Origin: Anthoceros angustus
Lineage: Eukaryota; Streptophyta; Anthocerotopsida; Anthocerotales; Anthocerotaceae
Assembly: GCA_010909165.1 (NCBI GenBank)
Contig: MU008155.1
Span: forward strand, 2,232,001 to 2,296,000
DNA length: 64,000 bases
Direction of reading: 5' to 3'
Of this stretch, positions 1 to 11,726 are shown piece after piece. The notes under the pieces are model-generated. The model was not told the DNA's origin. It was given only the letters and a program-made list of their open reading frames with translations, and ran no database searches. Made by a program: the position numbers and the translations under genes. How positions within the stretch are numbered: the first letter of the stretch is position 1; each line of letters begins with the position of its first letter.

Positions 1-1705
1 TGGGGCAGCCACTTGGGGCGAGCTCGAGCTTTATAGAAAAGGAAGAAACAAGATCGTGCTCGTAACAAGAAGACATCGGTAAGGAGAGCAGAAAAGGCTT
101 TGAGCATGCAGGGTAGGCCGGCCCGGACCGGGATGCCGAGGACCCCGCAGCCACAGTTTCAAAGAGCTTCAACTTTTCTCTCCACTTTTGCAACTCATCC
201 TCCGAGGCAACCTCCAATAAAGGGACCTACATTGGTGAATTGCTTCACATTCTCCTCGCCAAGTCTCCACTTGGCCGTTGGTGCCTCTTTTGCCCGAGCA
301 CAACAAGCGATTGAATATTCGGTGGAAGCCTTTGCATTGAAGCAATACTCAAAACACGAAAAGCAGATGGCAATTATCCAGGTGACACAACAAAGGATTC
401 CTTACCTTGATAACATCCTCAGATTGGTACATGAACAACAATTCCATAGCCAACTTCTCTGCAAAAGTCCCCGAATTCAGGCAGTCAGTAGAAAGTACGG
501 CCGCCATATAATTACATTGAACAAAAGAGAATCTTCTTTCCAGAGAGACTCTGAAAACATAGTGTCAGAGTCTCTGAAAACATAGTGTCAGAGTCTCTGA
601 AAACAGAGTGGTTTTTTGTTTTCACGTTGACACTTTTGAAAGCACTTTTGAAAGAGAGACACGTTTGAAAGAAATGAGAAAGTCTGACCGCTTTGGTGCA
701 TGGCCGCTCTTGGCGAGGGGTTGTGTGGTGAGGTAGCACGTCCGTACTAGATTCGCTAGTATATTTGTATAGATGCCTACGTATTCTGGCGTATTGTACA
801 AGTTTGGTGCGAAAAAATATGCCCCGTCCCCTCTGTTCGCTTTGGCTTGCCATAGAAACCTCGTAGACGAGGTTATGAAGGACGATCCTATACCTTTCAC
901 CAATATTCTGTTCTATATGTAAGTGATCGGATACAAAAAGATGGGATTTAAACTGTACCAAGGCTGCATAGGTTACAGCAACGCGTTACGGAAGGGTAAC
1001 TGGTGCAAAAAGGTAGCAAGGAGATCCGAAGCGCACCACCAAGTTATGGATATGGTTTTTAGGCAAACCCTCATTAGGGCACGATTCGAGTTTGAAATCC
1101 GTAATAACCCTCATTTGGCATCCTTCATTCCCATGCTTCACAAACAAAAATGTCCAACGTCCAACAAGGTATGGCCCCTATGGTCATGACTCATGCCACA
1201 AAGGCAGCCCGGGATGGTAGGCCCAACCACCTGGGGAGCAACGCGCATTTACTCTATAGGGAGGAGTAGCCCATGCGCCTCGAATCAAGACTTTGGGGTC
1301 TCAAGAAAATAGAGTACCTGGGCCACATCCTAGCACCTTAACTGTGGACCGGCATGTTAGATGTGTTGTTCTAGCATTGGTAACACATTTCTAAACAATT
1401 CATAGCCGCTTCTTTTCGCTTTCTTCCGTCTTCGATGTGTTTATTAGGTGGCGTAAACCCCAGCTCTCATCAATGCATTAATGATCATTCATCACAACAT
1501 TGAACTTGAATTTCAAGTCCACTGTCCCTCCTATTGAACTCTCCCTCCCAAAGCTCAAGGAAACCTCCAATGTTGGGCTCATTTTCACTCTTTAGAATGT
1601 GTCTCACTTGTGGGTGTGTATGCCATGATCTAAGATGTTGTACTTCTACTTGTTTCCTTGCAAATCCGAGATTAGTCTCATTCCATGCTTGGCTAGCTCC
1701 CAAAT
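1..1705. repeat. Duplicated 1.7 kb segment, copy 1
   Basis: This segment recurs at about 2149-3825, in the same order and orientation. The copies differ by scattered small indels, many in homopolymers or dinucleotide runs (for example around 540-610 versus 2690-2755). Minus-strand open stretches look mildly coding-like in both copies (around 1485-1814 and 622-903), but the indels break every frame and I recognise no family. It is probably mobile-element sequence. About 440 bp between the copies (1710-2148) is GC-rich and shows no gene. Confidence 0.85.
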
Positions 1706-2148
1706 CGAGAACGGTCCATCGGGGTGTGGAAGACGCACATTGAGAGAGTAGGTCATGGAATCGACTAGTATCATCCGTTCCATAGTCTGGCGTGACCATC
1801 GGGTCGCCCGCCATAGTAGGAAGGGTTATTTTAGGCGGGACTAGGTTAAAGGGAAATAGGACGATTAGTTTTACAAAGCAACTTGGATGACACGAGGTCG
1901 GTCTCTGGGGCCAATGAGTGGGTGGGGCGGGAGGCTAGGGCGGCATATGTGCGGCACGGGCACCAAAACCGCTTCTCAAGCGGGCGTGGGTGCTGGCGAG
2001 GTTGAGCAGAGCGGGAGGCAGGGTCCGACCTCCTCAAGCGCTTACGACGCCGCAGAGGTGGGGCAAGGCGACTAGTCGGGGCTGCGGGTTGGGACGGGCG
2101 GGGCCCGCGGCAATGGGCTGGTTGGGGAGCAGTTGGGCGGCCGTGGGA

Positions 2149-3825
2149 TGGGGCAGCCACTTGGGGGCGAGCTCTCGAGCTTTATAGAAAAGGAAGAAAC
2201 AAGATCGTGCTCGTAACAAGAAGACATCGGTAAGGAGAGCAGAAAAGGCTTTGAGCATGCAGGGTAGGCCGGCCAGACCCGCAGGATGCCGAGGACCCCG
2301 CAGCCACAGCTTCAAAGAGCTTCAACTTTTCTCTCCACTTTTGCAACTCATCCTCGCTGAGGCAACCTCCAATAAAGGGACCTACATTGGTGAATTGCTT
2401 CACATTCTCCTCTGCCAAGTCTCCACTTGGCTTCGTTGGTGCCTCTTTTGCCCGAGCACAACAAGCAGATTGAATATTCGAGGCTGGAAGCCACTGTACA
2501 GGAATTGAAGCAATACTCAAAACACGAAAAGCAGATGGCAATTATCCAGGTGACACAACAAAGGATTCCTTACCTTGATAACATCCTCAGATTGGTACAT
2601 GAACAACAATTCCATAGCCAACTTCTCGCAAAGTCCACAAAGCGATCGAGAAAGTACCCCATATAATTACATTGAACAAAGAGAATCTTCTTTCCAGAGA
2701 CTACGAAAACATAGTGTCGAGTCTCCGAAAACATAGTGTCGAGTCTCAAAGCAGTGGTTTTGTTTTCACGTTGACACTTTTGAAAGCACTTTTGAAAGAG
2801 AGACACGTTTGAAAGAAATGAGAAAGTCGACCGCTTTGGTGCATGGCCGCTCTTGGCGAGGGTTGTGTGGTGAGGTAGCACGTCCGTACTAGATTCGCTA
2901 GTATATTTGTATAGATGCCTCACGATTACGGCTGACAAGTTTATGCGAAAAATATGCCCGTCCCTCTGTTCGCTTTGGCTTGCCATAGAAACCTCAGACG
3001 AGGTTATGAAGGACGATCCTATACCTTTCACCAATATTTGTTTCTATATGTAAGTGATCGGATACAAAAGATGGGATTTAAAGCACCAGTGCATAGGTTC
3101 TGACAGCATTCTGGGTAACGGTGCAAAAGGTAGCAAGGAGATCCGGCGCACCACCAAGTTATGGATATGGTTTTAGGCAAACCCTCATTAGGGCACGATT
3201 CGAGTTTGAAATCCGTAATAACCCTCATTTGGCATCCTTCATTCCCATGCTTCACAAACAAAAATGTCCAACGTCCAACAAGGTATGGCCCCTATGGTCA
3301 TGACTCATGCCACAAAGGCAGCCCGGGATGGTAGGCCCAACCACCTGGGGAGCAACGCGCATTTACTCTATAGGGAGGAGTAGCCCATGCGCCTCGAATC
3401 AAGACTTTGGGGTCTCAAGAAAATAGAGTACCTGGGCCACATCCTAGCACCTTAACTGTGGACCGGCATGTTAGATGTGTTGTTCTAGCATTGGTAACAC
3501 ATTTCTAAACAATTCATAGCCGCTTCTTTTCGTTTCTTCCCGTCTTTCGATGTGTTTATTAGGTGGCAGAAACCCCAGGCTCTCATCAATGCATTAATGA
3601 TCATTCATCACAACATTGAACTTGAATTTCAAGTCCACTGTCCCTCCTATTGAACTCTCCCTCCCAAAGCTCAAGGAAACCTCCAATGTTGGGCTCATTT
3701 TCACTCTTTAGAATGTGTCTCACTTGTGGGTGTGTATGCCATGATCTAAGATGTTGTACTTCTACTTGTTTCCTTGCAAATCCGAGATTAGTCTCATTCC
3801 ATGCTTGGCTAGCTCCCAAATCAGG
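2149..3825. repeat. Duplicated 1.7 kb segment, copy 2
   Basis: This is the second copy of the segment at 1-1705. The match starts at the phrase containing GGGGCAGCCACTTGG and ends near 3825, where the sequences diverge after CCCAAATC. Its minus-strand open stretches (2182-2541, 2570-3034, 3028-3261, 3601-3846) are shifted relative to copy 1 by indels, so neither copy can be shown to encode a protein. A short unrelated stretch (3830-4090) follows. Confidence 0.85.
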
Positions 3826-4102
3826 AACAGCGATTACAAACTCCATTTCGGAAAAAGCTTGTGTGTGTTATCGATCCAAAACTCACCACTCACATCTGTG
3901 TGCAAAGAAACTAAAGAAATCCCAAACTAAACTTGGTGACAGAGCTAGAGAAAAGCGCTTGAAATTGTAGCAAGAAAGGTGCCTCATTTGTGCTGTGTTC
4001 GTTCATAGCACTTGTTAAGTTGTGTTATGGCTTTCCTTATCCTAATTGGTATGTTTACGCTGAAGAAAAAATGGTGGTAATGGGCAGGCGTCCATTCTCA
4101 AC

Positions 4103-5190
4103 ATGGCTTACACGGCGACCGAGGAGTTCATTGGTAAAGCACAAAGGAAACTGCACAATCGTTTAGATGTGGCATGTTTTCATCCAATGAAAGCAATATA
4201 TAGAAAGCACAGGCGATTCGACTTGCAACATGATGAGAGTCTGAATGTTAGTAAGCAAGATCTGGCCATGCTAATTTCACGAGCAGGTGCCGATGGTCTG
4301 AGGTCAAACAACATTGAAGCTGGTCTGTGGGCATGTGAAATCTTCCCTTTCAACAGGGTTGTGATAGACACTTCTTAAGCATCGAGCATGCCTTACCCGA
4401 GAGAGTGGGATCCATAACTCGAAAGCCGTGTGGATGAGCCGGAACTAGGTCTGGAACTTGAGCCTGAACACGAACGAGACTTAGAGCCTCGACATGAACG
4501 AGATTTCGAGCCTGAACATGAACAAGACTTGGAGCCTAAACTTGAAGAGGAATTGGAGCTGGGACACGAAGAGAAATTGGAGCCGACACATTAAAAGGAT
4601 TGGGAGCCTGCACATGAATAGGATTGGGAGCCTATAATGCATCTAATGAGTTTGATGGTGCAGCAGATTTGCTGCTACAGTTGTCACATGGAAACATGGA
4701 TGAACTGCACGCAGATGGACAATGTGCAGAGGTGGAGGCTGATGGTCACCCTAGCTTTGCAGATATGGATGAAGAGCAAGCACTCCAAGCAATGATGTCA
4801 TCGCAGTGGGTGGGCGTGTCACATAGGGTTTTCTATCAGGAAGAGATTGAGGGAGGCAGCCGTGTTGCAGATATCCTGCGCTTTGCCTACCGTGGAGAAG
4901 CTTCTCGCTGCCAACTCTAAGAAGAATTCCTTTGCACATTCCTAGCTTGTAACAGCAGATGAGTGGATCATGGCAGAGGCAAGGTGGAAGGAGGAAAAGG
5001 CTGATCTGTTAGAGGAGAAACAAAAGAGGGAGTAAGCTCGTATTTAGAAAATGTTGAGAAAGGAAGTGGTTGCAGCTAAATGGAGAAACGAACCCCCGTG
5101 GCCAATTCCAAGCAAGGCCGAGAAGAAACTAGCTATAGCAAGGTGGAAAGTAAGGCTTCAGCCAATAGAGCTCCAACAAAATGTAAGGAG
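4103..5190 (+). pseudogene. CENP-B/pogo-type (DDE_1) transposase relic, C-terminal part
   Basis: The first 92 codons (4103-4378) match the C-terminal part of DDE_1 transposases of the pogo/tigger/jerky group. They show a LDVACFHPMK block like the family's PLDVxxFxPLK, and further on NIEAGLWACEIFPFNR, like the NIxxxFxxTGIxPFNR signature. After a stop at 4376 the same frame continues through another stop into an acidic 8-residue repeat. A Lys/Glu-rich tail follows at about 4950-5180 (coding WKEEKADLLEEKQK), as in the charged C-termini of this family. The catalytic DDE core is not visible upstream. Stops and frame changes show a dead element. The region 5190-5980 is unassigned. Confidence 0.7.
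4460..4633 (+). repeat. 24-bp minisatellite coding an acidic 8-residue repeat
   Basis: About seven diverged copies of a 24-bp unit run head to tail. In the frame of the upstream transposase relic each encodes a variant of EPEHERDL. Later units carry TAA and TAG stops. Third-position and charged-residue swaps (E/K/R, H/L) suggest the repeat was translated before the element died. Confidence 0.85.
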
Positions 5191-8040
5191 TGAATCGCTC
5201 TCACACAGAGCCTGCAATCTTATGCCAAGCCATTAAGCATACCAAGAGAGGAATAGGGCCTTGCACGGGCAAATCCGCAGCGCATGAGGTACGATGGATG
5301 CCTAGTCACGGTCATGGAGCTCAAGGTGACCAAGGCCATCATGATTGTGAGAGGAACGAAGGATTTCATGAATCTCGTTGGAAAGGCCCGTGCACGCCCA
5401 AGTGTGGAGCGTTCATTTCCACGCTAGAGCCCATATGCGAGATTGCAACGATTGGTGGCGCTCAAGGTGGCGGCAAGTGGGGCTTTGAAAGCTCGTATTT
5501 CATAGTTATTATAATTTTTCTATATATTATATAGGATTAAAATTAAAGACTTAAGTACTACCTATTATGGTGAATCTGATACGTCATCCTTTCTCACCCA
5601 GTTACGGACTGGGCATATGGCTATTGGGGCTTATTTCAGGCGATTCAACATCGCTGGAAACCCATTTATCGAAATGTATGTCTTAGAAGAAACCCGCCAA
5701 AGACATCCTTGGTCGGTGCTCGGCTACCAAGTGGGACCAGATTTTCGTGGCTCTTACTATGATATGCGCCAACTCCTCAAGATTTCCAAACTCAAAGGGA
5801 AACTTATCTCTTACTTCAAGTCGATTGGCTACTTTTAGTGCAGGTTCCTTAGCAAAGCTATTTAGTCTTCTGATCTTTGTTTGATCTACTTTCTTTGCTT
5901 TAACGCTCTCCCAAATGTCACTGTAATTCATGTTCTTGATTCCTGTTCAGGCGTCATAGCCTCATGGCTGCATACGCCTAATGACTATAAATAAATAAAT
6001 AAATAAATAAATGGTGAACCTGATGGTAATTATTTTATAATATTTTGAAGTTATTTTCTATCCATCAATCATTTATGACCTTAACTTGCCAGGATGTGGC
6101 CCGGTACTCTATTGTTATAATTCCATAACCTAAAAAGGAGCATCTTCTACAGCCACACAAAAACTTATTAGTTTTATTTCATATTTAGAAATATTAATGT
6201 TGACTCGATTTATGTATTAGATCAATGAGAGGTTCAAAGTAATTTGCCCTCTACATTTCTTCTTTTTGACAGGATTATTCAACTAAATTAAATTAATAAT
6301 AAAGTAATTAAACTTTTTTACTAGTTTAATCCATTTGTTCTTCCTGCATATGATGTTCTAGGAGCAGTAGGTAACTTGAGGAAAGGAGCTTAGTCGCTCC
6401 TTTTCACCTTGACCTTCGGGGTCCACCTTCATTGTCCCCTACTGGATGGGTTTTTTCCCATCCTTTTGTCCCTCATCCTTTTTTCCCTCAAGAAACATAC
6501 TCTTGTTTAAATATGATTACTCGTAATTTTTTAAATTTTAAACAAAATAAATACTATTTTAAAGGTCTGTTACTAATTATAAATCACAAGACTTTTCATC
6601 TCATTTTTAAAAAAGTGACTGGCTTTGCTTTTGAGCAGGCTCCGCCCATCCTTTTTGAATCAAATTTCCGGGATGTAGTCACTGATTCTTTCGAAAAGCT
6701 ATTGCCACAATTTTATTTAGTGACGCCTTCTGCGCATGAGAGCCGTGCATCTCTTGAGCCATCGAGCAAAATAATCTGATCATCGTAGCACCATCGCATC
6801 TCAATGAGAACGGGCGAGAATCGGCTTGGCCTAAATTTGCGGGCCCTAATCGTGCCTTTCCACACGAGTGTGAGAGAAAGGCCTACACTTCTCTCTTCTA
6901 ATATAGTGTGGCAAGGGGACATAAAGTGGGCTTGGCATATGGAAGGATGCCGTGTGTTTTCAAATAAGACATAGAATCGTAGGTGGACAAGGTAGGGCAA
7001 GTAGTGGTAGGAGCTAACTCCGGGGTACAATTTTGCAAAACACTTCACACAACCCCGTGTTGATTTTTTCATTTGAACTTGGGCAATTTTGTGTTTTCCA
7101 CCGTGGTTCTCAAAAAGCAACCCAACGTGTGTGTCTTAGACATCTGGGTTTGGTGATGCCACCTTGGGTGTGAACTTTCAGGCATAATCGTGTAGTTTTT
7201 CCATCTGGCTCGAAGAAGTTTCACACACGCTACGATGGGCTTGCTTGCTTCGATGGGAATCATTTGCTGGCAACATAGACATTATAGGAAAAGCATGTGC
7301 GCACATGAGGCAGCCCTCAATTACCAGATTTTTTGAGTGAGCATTGGTGACAAGAAAAATGGAAGAGTGGAGATCTCAAATTATCTGAAAAATAGGCCCG
7401 AACACCCTCGGTCATCCTGGGATTAAGGTTGGGTTCGCATGCTTACTCAACTTGCCCAAAACCCAATTTCCACAGGCATACGACAAATCATAATTAGTGC
7501 GACTTGCGGTTCTATTTGCCTTACCTGGCGCAAACCCACGAGTGTATTTTTAGTGGGTTATTAAACAACCAAGTAACTTGGTTGTCGAGTGACCGTGACC
7601 GGTGCCACGTAGGTATATTCTTATTATCCATTCGGATTATGGGAACTATAACAGTTAAATACACGCTTCCGTTAACATTAACGAAAGCCGTTTCATATAT
7701 CGGGTTGGGTTCAATATGGGTTAGATTAAGACCAAAGAGCAACCCTTTACTTGCTCGGTGGCGCGCTCATCCCTTACTCTTCACATCCCGTGCTCATCCC
7801 GTGCTCTTCACATCTCACACGTTGAGGATTCTGGAGCTTGTTCCCATCTCCTGTGCACAATGTTTAACATCTTGGCCACTGCCCACTGTACAAGCTACTC
7901 AGGACAAAAGAACCGTCCATGCTAGAGAGGAGCACCAAGGTAACAAGCATAACCTAACAAGCACGCATGAGGTACGTGACTCTTCAATTGTAAGGTAGAT
8001 CACCTTACAATATAAAGGTAGATCATGGGCTTCCTTCTCT
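5191..8040. other. Unassigned AT-rich and repeat-like region
   Basis: No supported gene is visible. Short open stretches (5190-5534, 5617-5838, and 6713-7120 on the minus strand) resemble no family I know. An (ATAA)n microsatellite lies at about 5987-6012 and is followed by AT-rich sequence to about 6350. The stretch 7430-7750 has the mixed look of old transposon sequence. Confidence 0.4.
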
Positions 8041-8071
8041 TTGGAATTGTAGACCATCCCATTGTGTTTTG

Positions 8072-8560
8072 TCACTTAAGAATGCAATTATCATACAAGA
8101 GGAAGGTTAGCATAATCAATGATATACTCTCAAATATCGTGGCCACTGTTGTGAACCACGGCTGCCCCACGTGCATGTAGCTTGTGTCTAACATTTGCCA
8201 AGTGATAGAATCCACTATTGAACAAAATGCGCATGTCATTAGCAGCTGCATGCCAGCCTGTGAGAACATCTTCGAATCGTTGGTCGGGACTTACTATTGC
8301 TGCATAACCATAGTGAATTCCTTGTACCTGCCATGCCATTGGCCCAAGCATTTTGTCGTGCTCCAAGCTGCATTTTGAAATGAGTTGCGTCTATGGCACC
8401 ACAACAGTTGATGAGCCCTCTTTTTCTTTGAAACCTTGCTTTTACACCTTGAATTCCTGCTTCATTTGGTCATTGAAGATGATGTGACCCTACTTTTATC
8501 ATTGCTCGAATGAACCTCATGCTCACCTCACATGTTGTGGCGCTCACAATGAAACATGTG
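8072..8560 (-). pseudogene. PIF/Harbinger transposase relic (DDE_4 nuclease)
   Basis: Read on the minus strand, about 8560 to 8385 gives a PIF/Harbinger-like lead-in and the hallmark block GLINCCGAIDATH, which carries the first catalytic Asp region. After a frame change, 8366-8160 gives DQRFEDVLTGWHAAANDMRI and then NSGFYHLANVRHK. These match the family's RFxxVxxGWPGSxNDxRxL block and its following FYxLAD region. At least one frameshift separates the blocks. The third catalytic block and the N-terminus are missing or unrecognisable, so this is an inactive fragment. Confidence 0.75.
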
Positions 8561-9022
8561 GACGGACTTTTGCTAGCGGACTAGCTGGGTACACACTTAT
8601 AACCCAATGTCGATGTAGTACTGGGGTTCGTTCCACAAGAAATGGACTCGTATTTATTCTGCCTAAGCTCTAGAACCTATTGCCTGAACGGTGTTCATCG
8701 TGTTGGGTCCGGCGAACTTCGTGAACCTTGGGCGCGTGCCACTCCACAACTCAACAGACTGGATGTGCCACCCACCGGACCTTCCCACAAAACTCCGCTC
8801 TGGGTATCTCAAAACACCGTTTAAGGTCTAGTGGACCAGAACAAGTTTAACGATGATTCCTCCATCAATTTATGTACCCTAGCACCCCAATGCTCCTACC
8901 TCCTCAACTCTGCCTGGCAGCAACTCCAATGCAACACACAGGCCGCAATGCCTTCCTCCTTCCTTATGCACCCATAGCTGGTATTTGCAACACCAACACA
9001 CACCGGACCGCCTTTGCTCTTT

Positions 9023-9246
9023 CCGGCTGCTTCGCATTCCGTGAGCTAGTAGCTTCTCAACCTGCAACCCATAGCCTCCGTCCTAGCAGCCTCTAAGGAT
9101 GGTTTCCGCACATAAGGGTCACCCCCAAGCCCCTCCTAACCCTTCCGACTGCTTCACGTTTTGCGGAGTAGTGGCTTCGCAGCCTGCAACCCCATAGCCT
9201 CCGTTCCAGCAGTCTCCAGGGTTGACCCCGCACTAAGGGATCACTT
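9023..9246. repeat. Two-copy tandem repeat of about 100 bp
   Basis: The segments 9023-9122 and 9144-9246 align over their length. Shared phrases include GCTGCTTC, GCCTCCGT and AGGGTCAC/GGGATCAC. They lie in non-coding sequence. The rest of 8570-9020 shows no supported gene. Confidence 0.7.
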
Positions 9247-9249
9247 CCG

Positions 9250-9560
9250 AGCGCCAGCTAAGCTCAGGTCCGATCCTGGTCTGCACTCATCAAGCGTGTT
9301 AGTGTAGCTCGTCACCAAAGCTCTCAACACATGCCCCTTCCACCAGTTAATCTTGCAAGGTGACACAGGAACACACTCCGCTCCTCGAGCACGGGAGGCA
9401 AGAGCATACGGAGTGCGAAGATGGTACCCGGGATAGTCTGGGGGTCTTGGGCACCAGGCCTCCTTATATATCCCCCCCCACCCTAGTCTAACCAACCTAT
9501 ATATATACCCTAACCCTAGGTCGTTGCAACCGCCAGGCCGTAGCTCATCCTTCACACTTG
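9250..9560 (-). promoter_or_regulatory. Possible LTR-type promoter segment
   Basis: On the minus strand a TATATATATA tract (about 9500-9508) and a second TATATAA box (about 9468-9475) precede about 220 bp of mixed sequence. That ends in a TGGCGC phrase (about 9250), which could be a primer-binding start like those matching tRNA-Lys. This would fit the U3-R-U5 order of an LTR. No partner LTR or coding region was found, so the call is weak. Confidence 0.25.
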
Positions 9561-9985
9561 CATACCCGGTGGACTTGCACACCCGTGGACACACACCATT
9601 GGACACACACCGGACTTGCACACCGCCGGACACACACCGCCGGACACACACCGCCGGACCGCACACCACGGACCTGACACACCGGACCTTGCACACCCAC
9701 TGGACTTGCACACCCGCAGGGCAATAGATCCGTCACCGGACTACGCCGCCTCGGACAATGCCGCCCGGACAATGCCGCTCGACCTACGCCACCCCGACTA
9801 CGCCGCTCAGCCAAACTAAGCCGCCCGACCGGGCTAGGCCGCCTGGCCGGACCAACTTCGTCGAATGCCGCCCGGCCAGACCAATCCCTTCGAACGCCGC
9901 CCGGCCGGACCATTTCCGTCGAATGCCGCCCGGCCGGACCATTCCGCCAAGCAGCAGAGCCATTCCGGACTACGCTGTCCGAACC
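9545..9985. repeat. GC-rich minisatellite block
   Basis: Two adjacent repeat types are present. From about 9575 to 9720 the unit is around CCGGACACACACC, 13 bp and variants. From about 9730 to 9960 a CCGCCCGGCC core recurs at intervals near 30 bp. Long open frames on both strands here come from the repeat composition and are not evidence for genes. Confidence 0.8.
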
Positions 9986-10127
9986 ACGCCAGGCACACTT
10001 CAATGGTCTTACTCCGGCAAGCTCCCCTTTAACGGACCATATCTCCCCCTTTGCCGTATCACCCCGTCTCAATGGACCAGTCCAGCACTCGTCAGACTGG
10101 TTCAGCCCCAACGGACCCAGGGTCTAG

Positions 10128-10150
10128 GGATTGCACTCTAAGTGCAATCC
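10128..10150. other. Perfect 10-bp inverted repeat with 3-base loop
   Basis: The arms GGATTGCACT and AGTGCAATCC are exact reverse complements around CTA. No T-run follows that would suggest a terminator, and no coding region abuts it. It may be a cruciform former or the remains of a small inverted-repeat element. Confidence 0.7.
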
Positions 10151-11229
10151 GGCCAAAACGGCCTCATTAGCTAACTCCTCCTAGCCCTATTAAAAAGTAA
10201 CAACCCAAAAAAAACAAAACAAGCCTTAAAAAAGCCACCGGGGGTATGAGCATCAGGTTTGGCACTCTACAAAACATATGTATCACTTGTAGCAAACCTC
10301 CGCAAAGCTATGGCAACATGTTTGTTAACATCCACTATTCTACCATGAACCTTTGCAAGACCAGGTGGTGGTGCACAGGGTGAGAATGGAGTTGTCTCTC
10401 AGCTTTGCACATATTGCAATAAAACCTGTACTATGGAGGGAATTGTCATTGCTATGGTGTATGTTGCCATGTGCATAGGATCTATGAGGAAGGGTGTGTG
10501 TGAACGGCTCTTTCCGCTAGAAAGCACTACCGGCGGAGTGCAATCTTTGTTTAGCTAGGGAGCTGTTAGATCAGAAAACATTATCTTGGTGGAGGAATGT
10601 GTGGCAGAGGTATTCCTCTGCCAAGTTGGAGGATCAGCTAAGGCTGGCTGAAAAGTGTGTAAGATCAAGGGGCCCAGGGTCCCCTACCAAGTCTAAGCGG
10701 GAAGCATTATTTGGATTCCTACTTCGTCTCTACAGACTCCCTGAGGTTGCCAAGTCCTGCTGCTCAGAGTAGGCCTTCTACAACATTTGTCCATGAGCCT
10801 GTAGTTGTATGCTGTCCTCAGCTGTGTGTGTATGGAGAGTGGCCCCATCTGTATTGTGTATCGTGTACATGTATGCTGAGCATCTAGGGGACTCCCCATT
10901 TGTCCTTGTCCTGCATCAAAGGCAAACGTGTGACCAGTGGGCTGTCATTGTGGGTAGTTGGTTGCTTCGAAAGTGTGTCCGTTAAGCCACGAGAGCCGTA
11001 TCCAAGTCACAAGCCATGGTCTGAAGTTTTTGGAGCCTCAACAGTACTAGGAGAGTTGAAATCCTTATCTGTTAGAGGGTCGGAGGTGTTGTGTCCAATC
11101 CCTCTTTCAAAACAGTCTTTTCACATATCTATCCTCCTGAGACAGGACAATACAAAGCTAATTTATATATAATTAAAAATAAATAAAAAGTAATATATAA
11201 ATAATTGTTTTCTCGGAAGAAACGCTTCT
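10151..11229. other. Intergenic region, nothing recognised
   Basis: No domain, RNA gene or clear repeat is seen. Base composition is intermediate and open frames are short (under 100 codons). Confidence 0.5.
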
Positions 11230-11562
11230 TTGGCTGGTCGGGTACCCATAAACGGGAGGGGCAGATGTAACGGGCTTGGGCCTCGTGATCCCAGTGTGGA
11301 GACGTCAGAGGAAAGCGGAGAGGATTCGCGGTCCGAAAGCAGTAACCGAGAGCAGCCGATCATGTACTTCACGCTGCTGGAGGAGGTGTTTTCTACTGCA
11401 GCCCCGGCAAGCGAGATGAGTGCAATTTCGGCAGAACTTCCTGAAAGTTTGATGAAAAAGGTACAGCTGTTCCTTCCAGCCTTCAACCAAGCTCGCTTCT
11501 GCACTGTGGCGGAAGCTGATTATAGCTTCCAAATTCCGGGACCGGACCAAAACGGATTTTAA
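11230..11562 (+). CDS. Possible small hypothetical protein
   Basis: This is an open frame of 110 codons just beyond the 3' end of the minus-strand PPR gene and convergent with it. It has an acidic Ser-rich stretch (about residues 25-42, ETSEESGEDSRSESS), then a plausible folded segment rich in Leu, Ala and Glu. I do not recognise it. The start is the first ATG after an AT-rich tract. It could also be the last exon of a longer gene, or a chance frame. Confidence 0.25.
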   Translation: MAGRVPINGRGRCNGLGPRDPSVETSEESGEDSRSESSNREQPIMYFTLLEEVFSTAAPASEMSAISAELPESLMKKVQLFLPAFNQARFCTVAEADYSFQIPGPDQNGF

Positions 11563-11726
11563 GGAGTTCCAGTTGGTGTGTTGTTTAGCGCAGCTGGGAT
11601 AAGCTGCTTCTCACTTTGCGAGCAGTTCATTTCTGGAAACAGAAATGTATGCTGGTGAAGCGTGTAGCACGCATGCCTCTTCATTTGCAAAGTACCCGCT
11701 TCAGCCTTGCTTGACTATGGGGAGTA

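Noticed and set aside
9505-9520. CCCTAACCCTA considered as an interstitial telomere repeat.
   Set aside because: Only about one and a half units, and not the plant TTTAGGG heptamer. Chance or promoter-like sequence.
9241-10141. Long overlapping open frames on both strands.
   Set aside because: They follow the minisatellite units and encode only simple repeated peptides.
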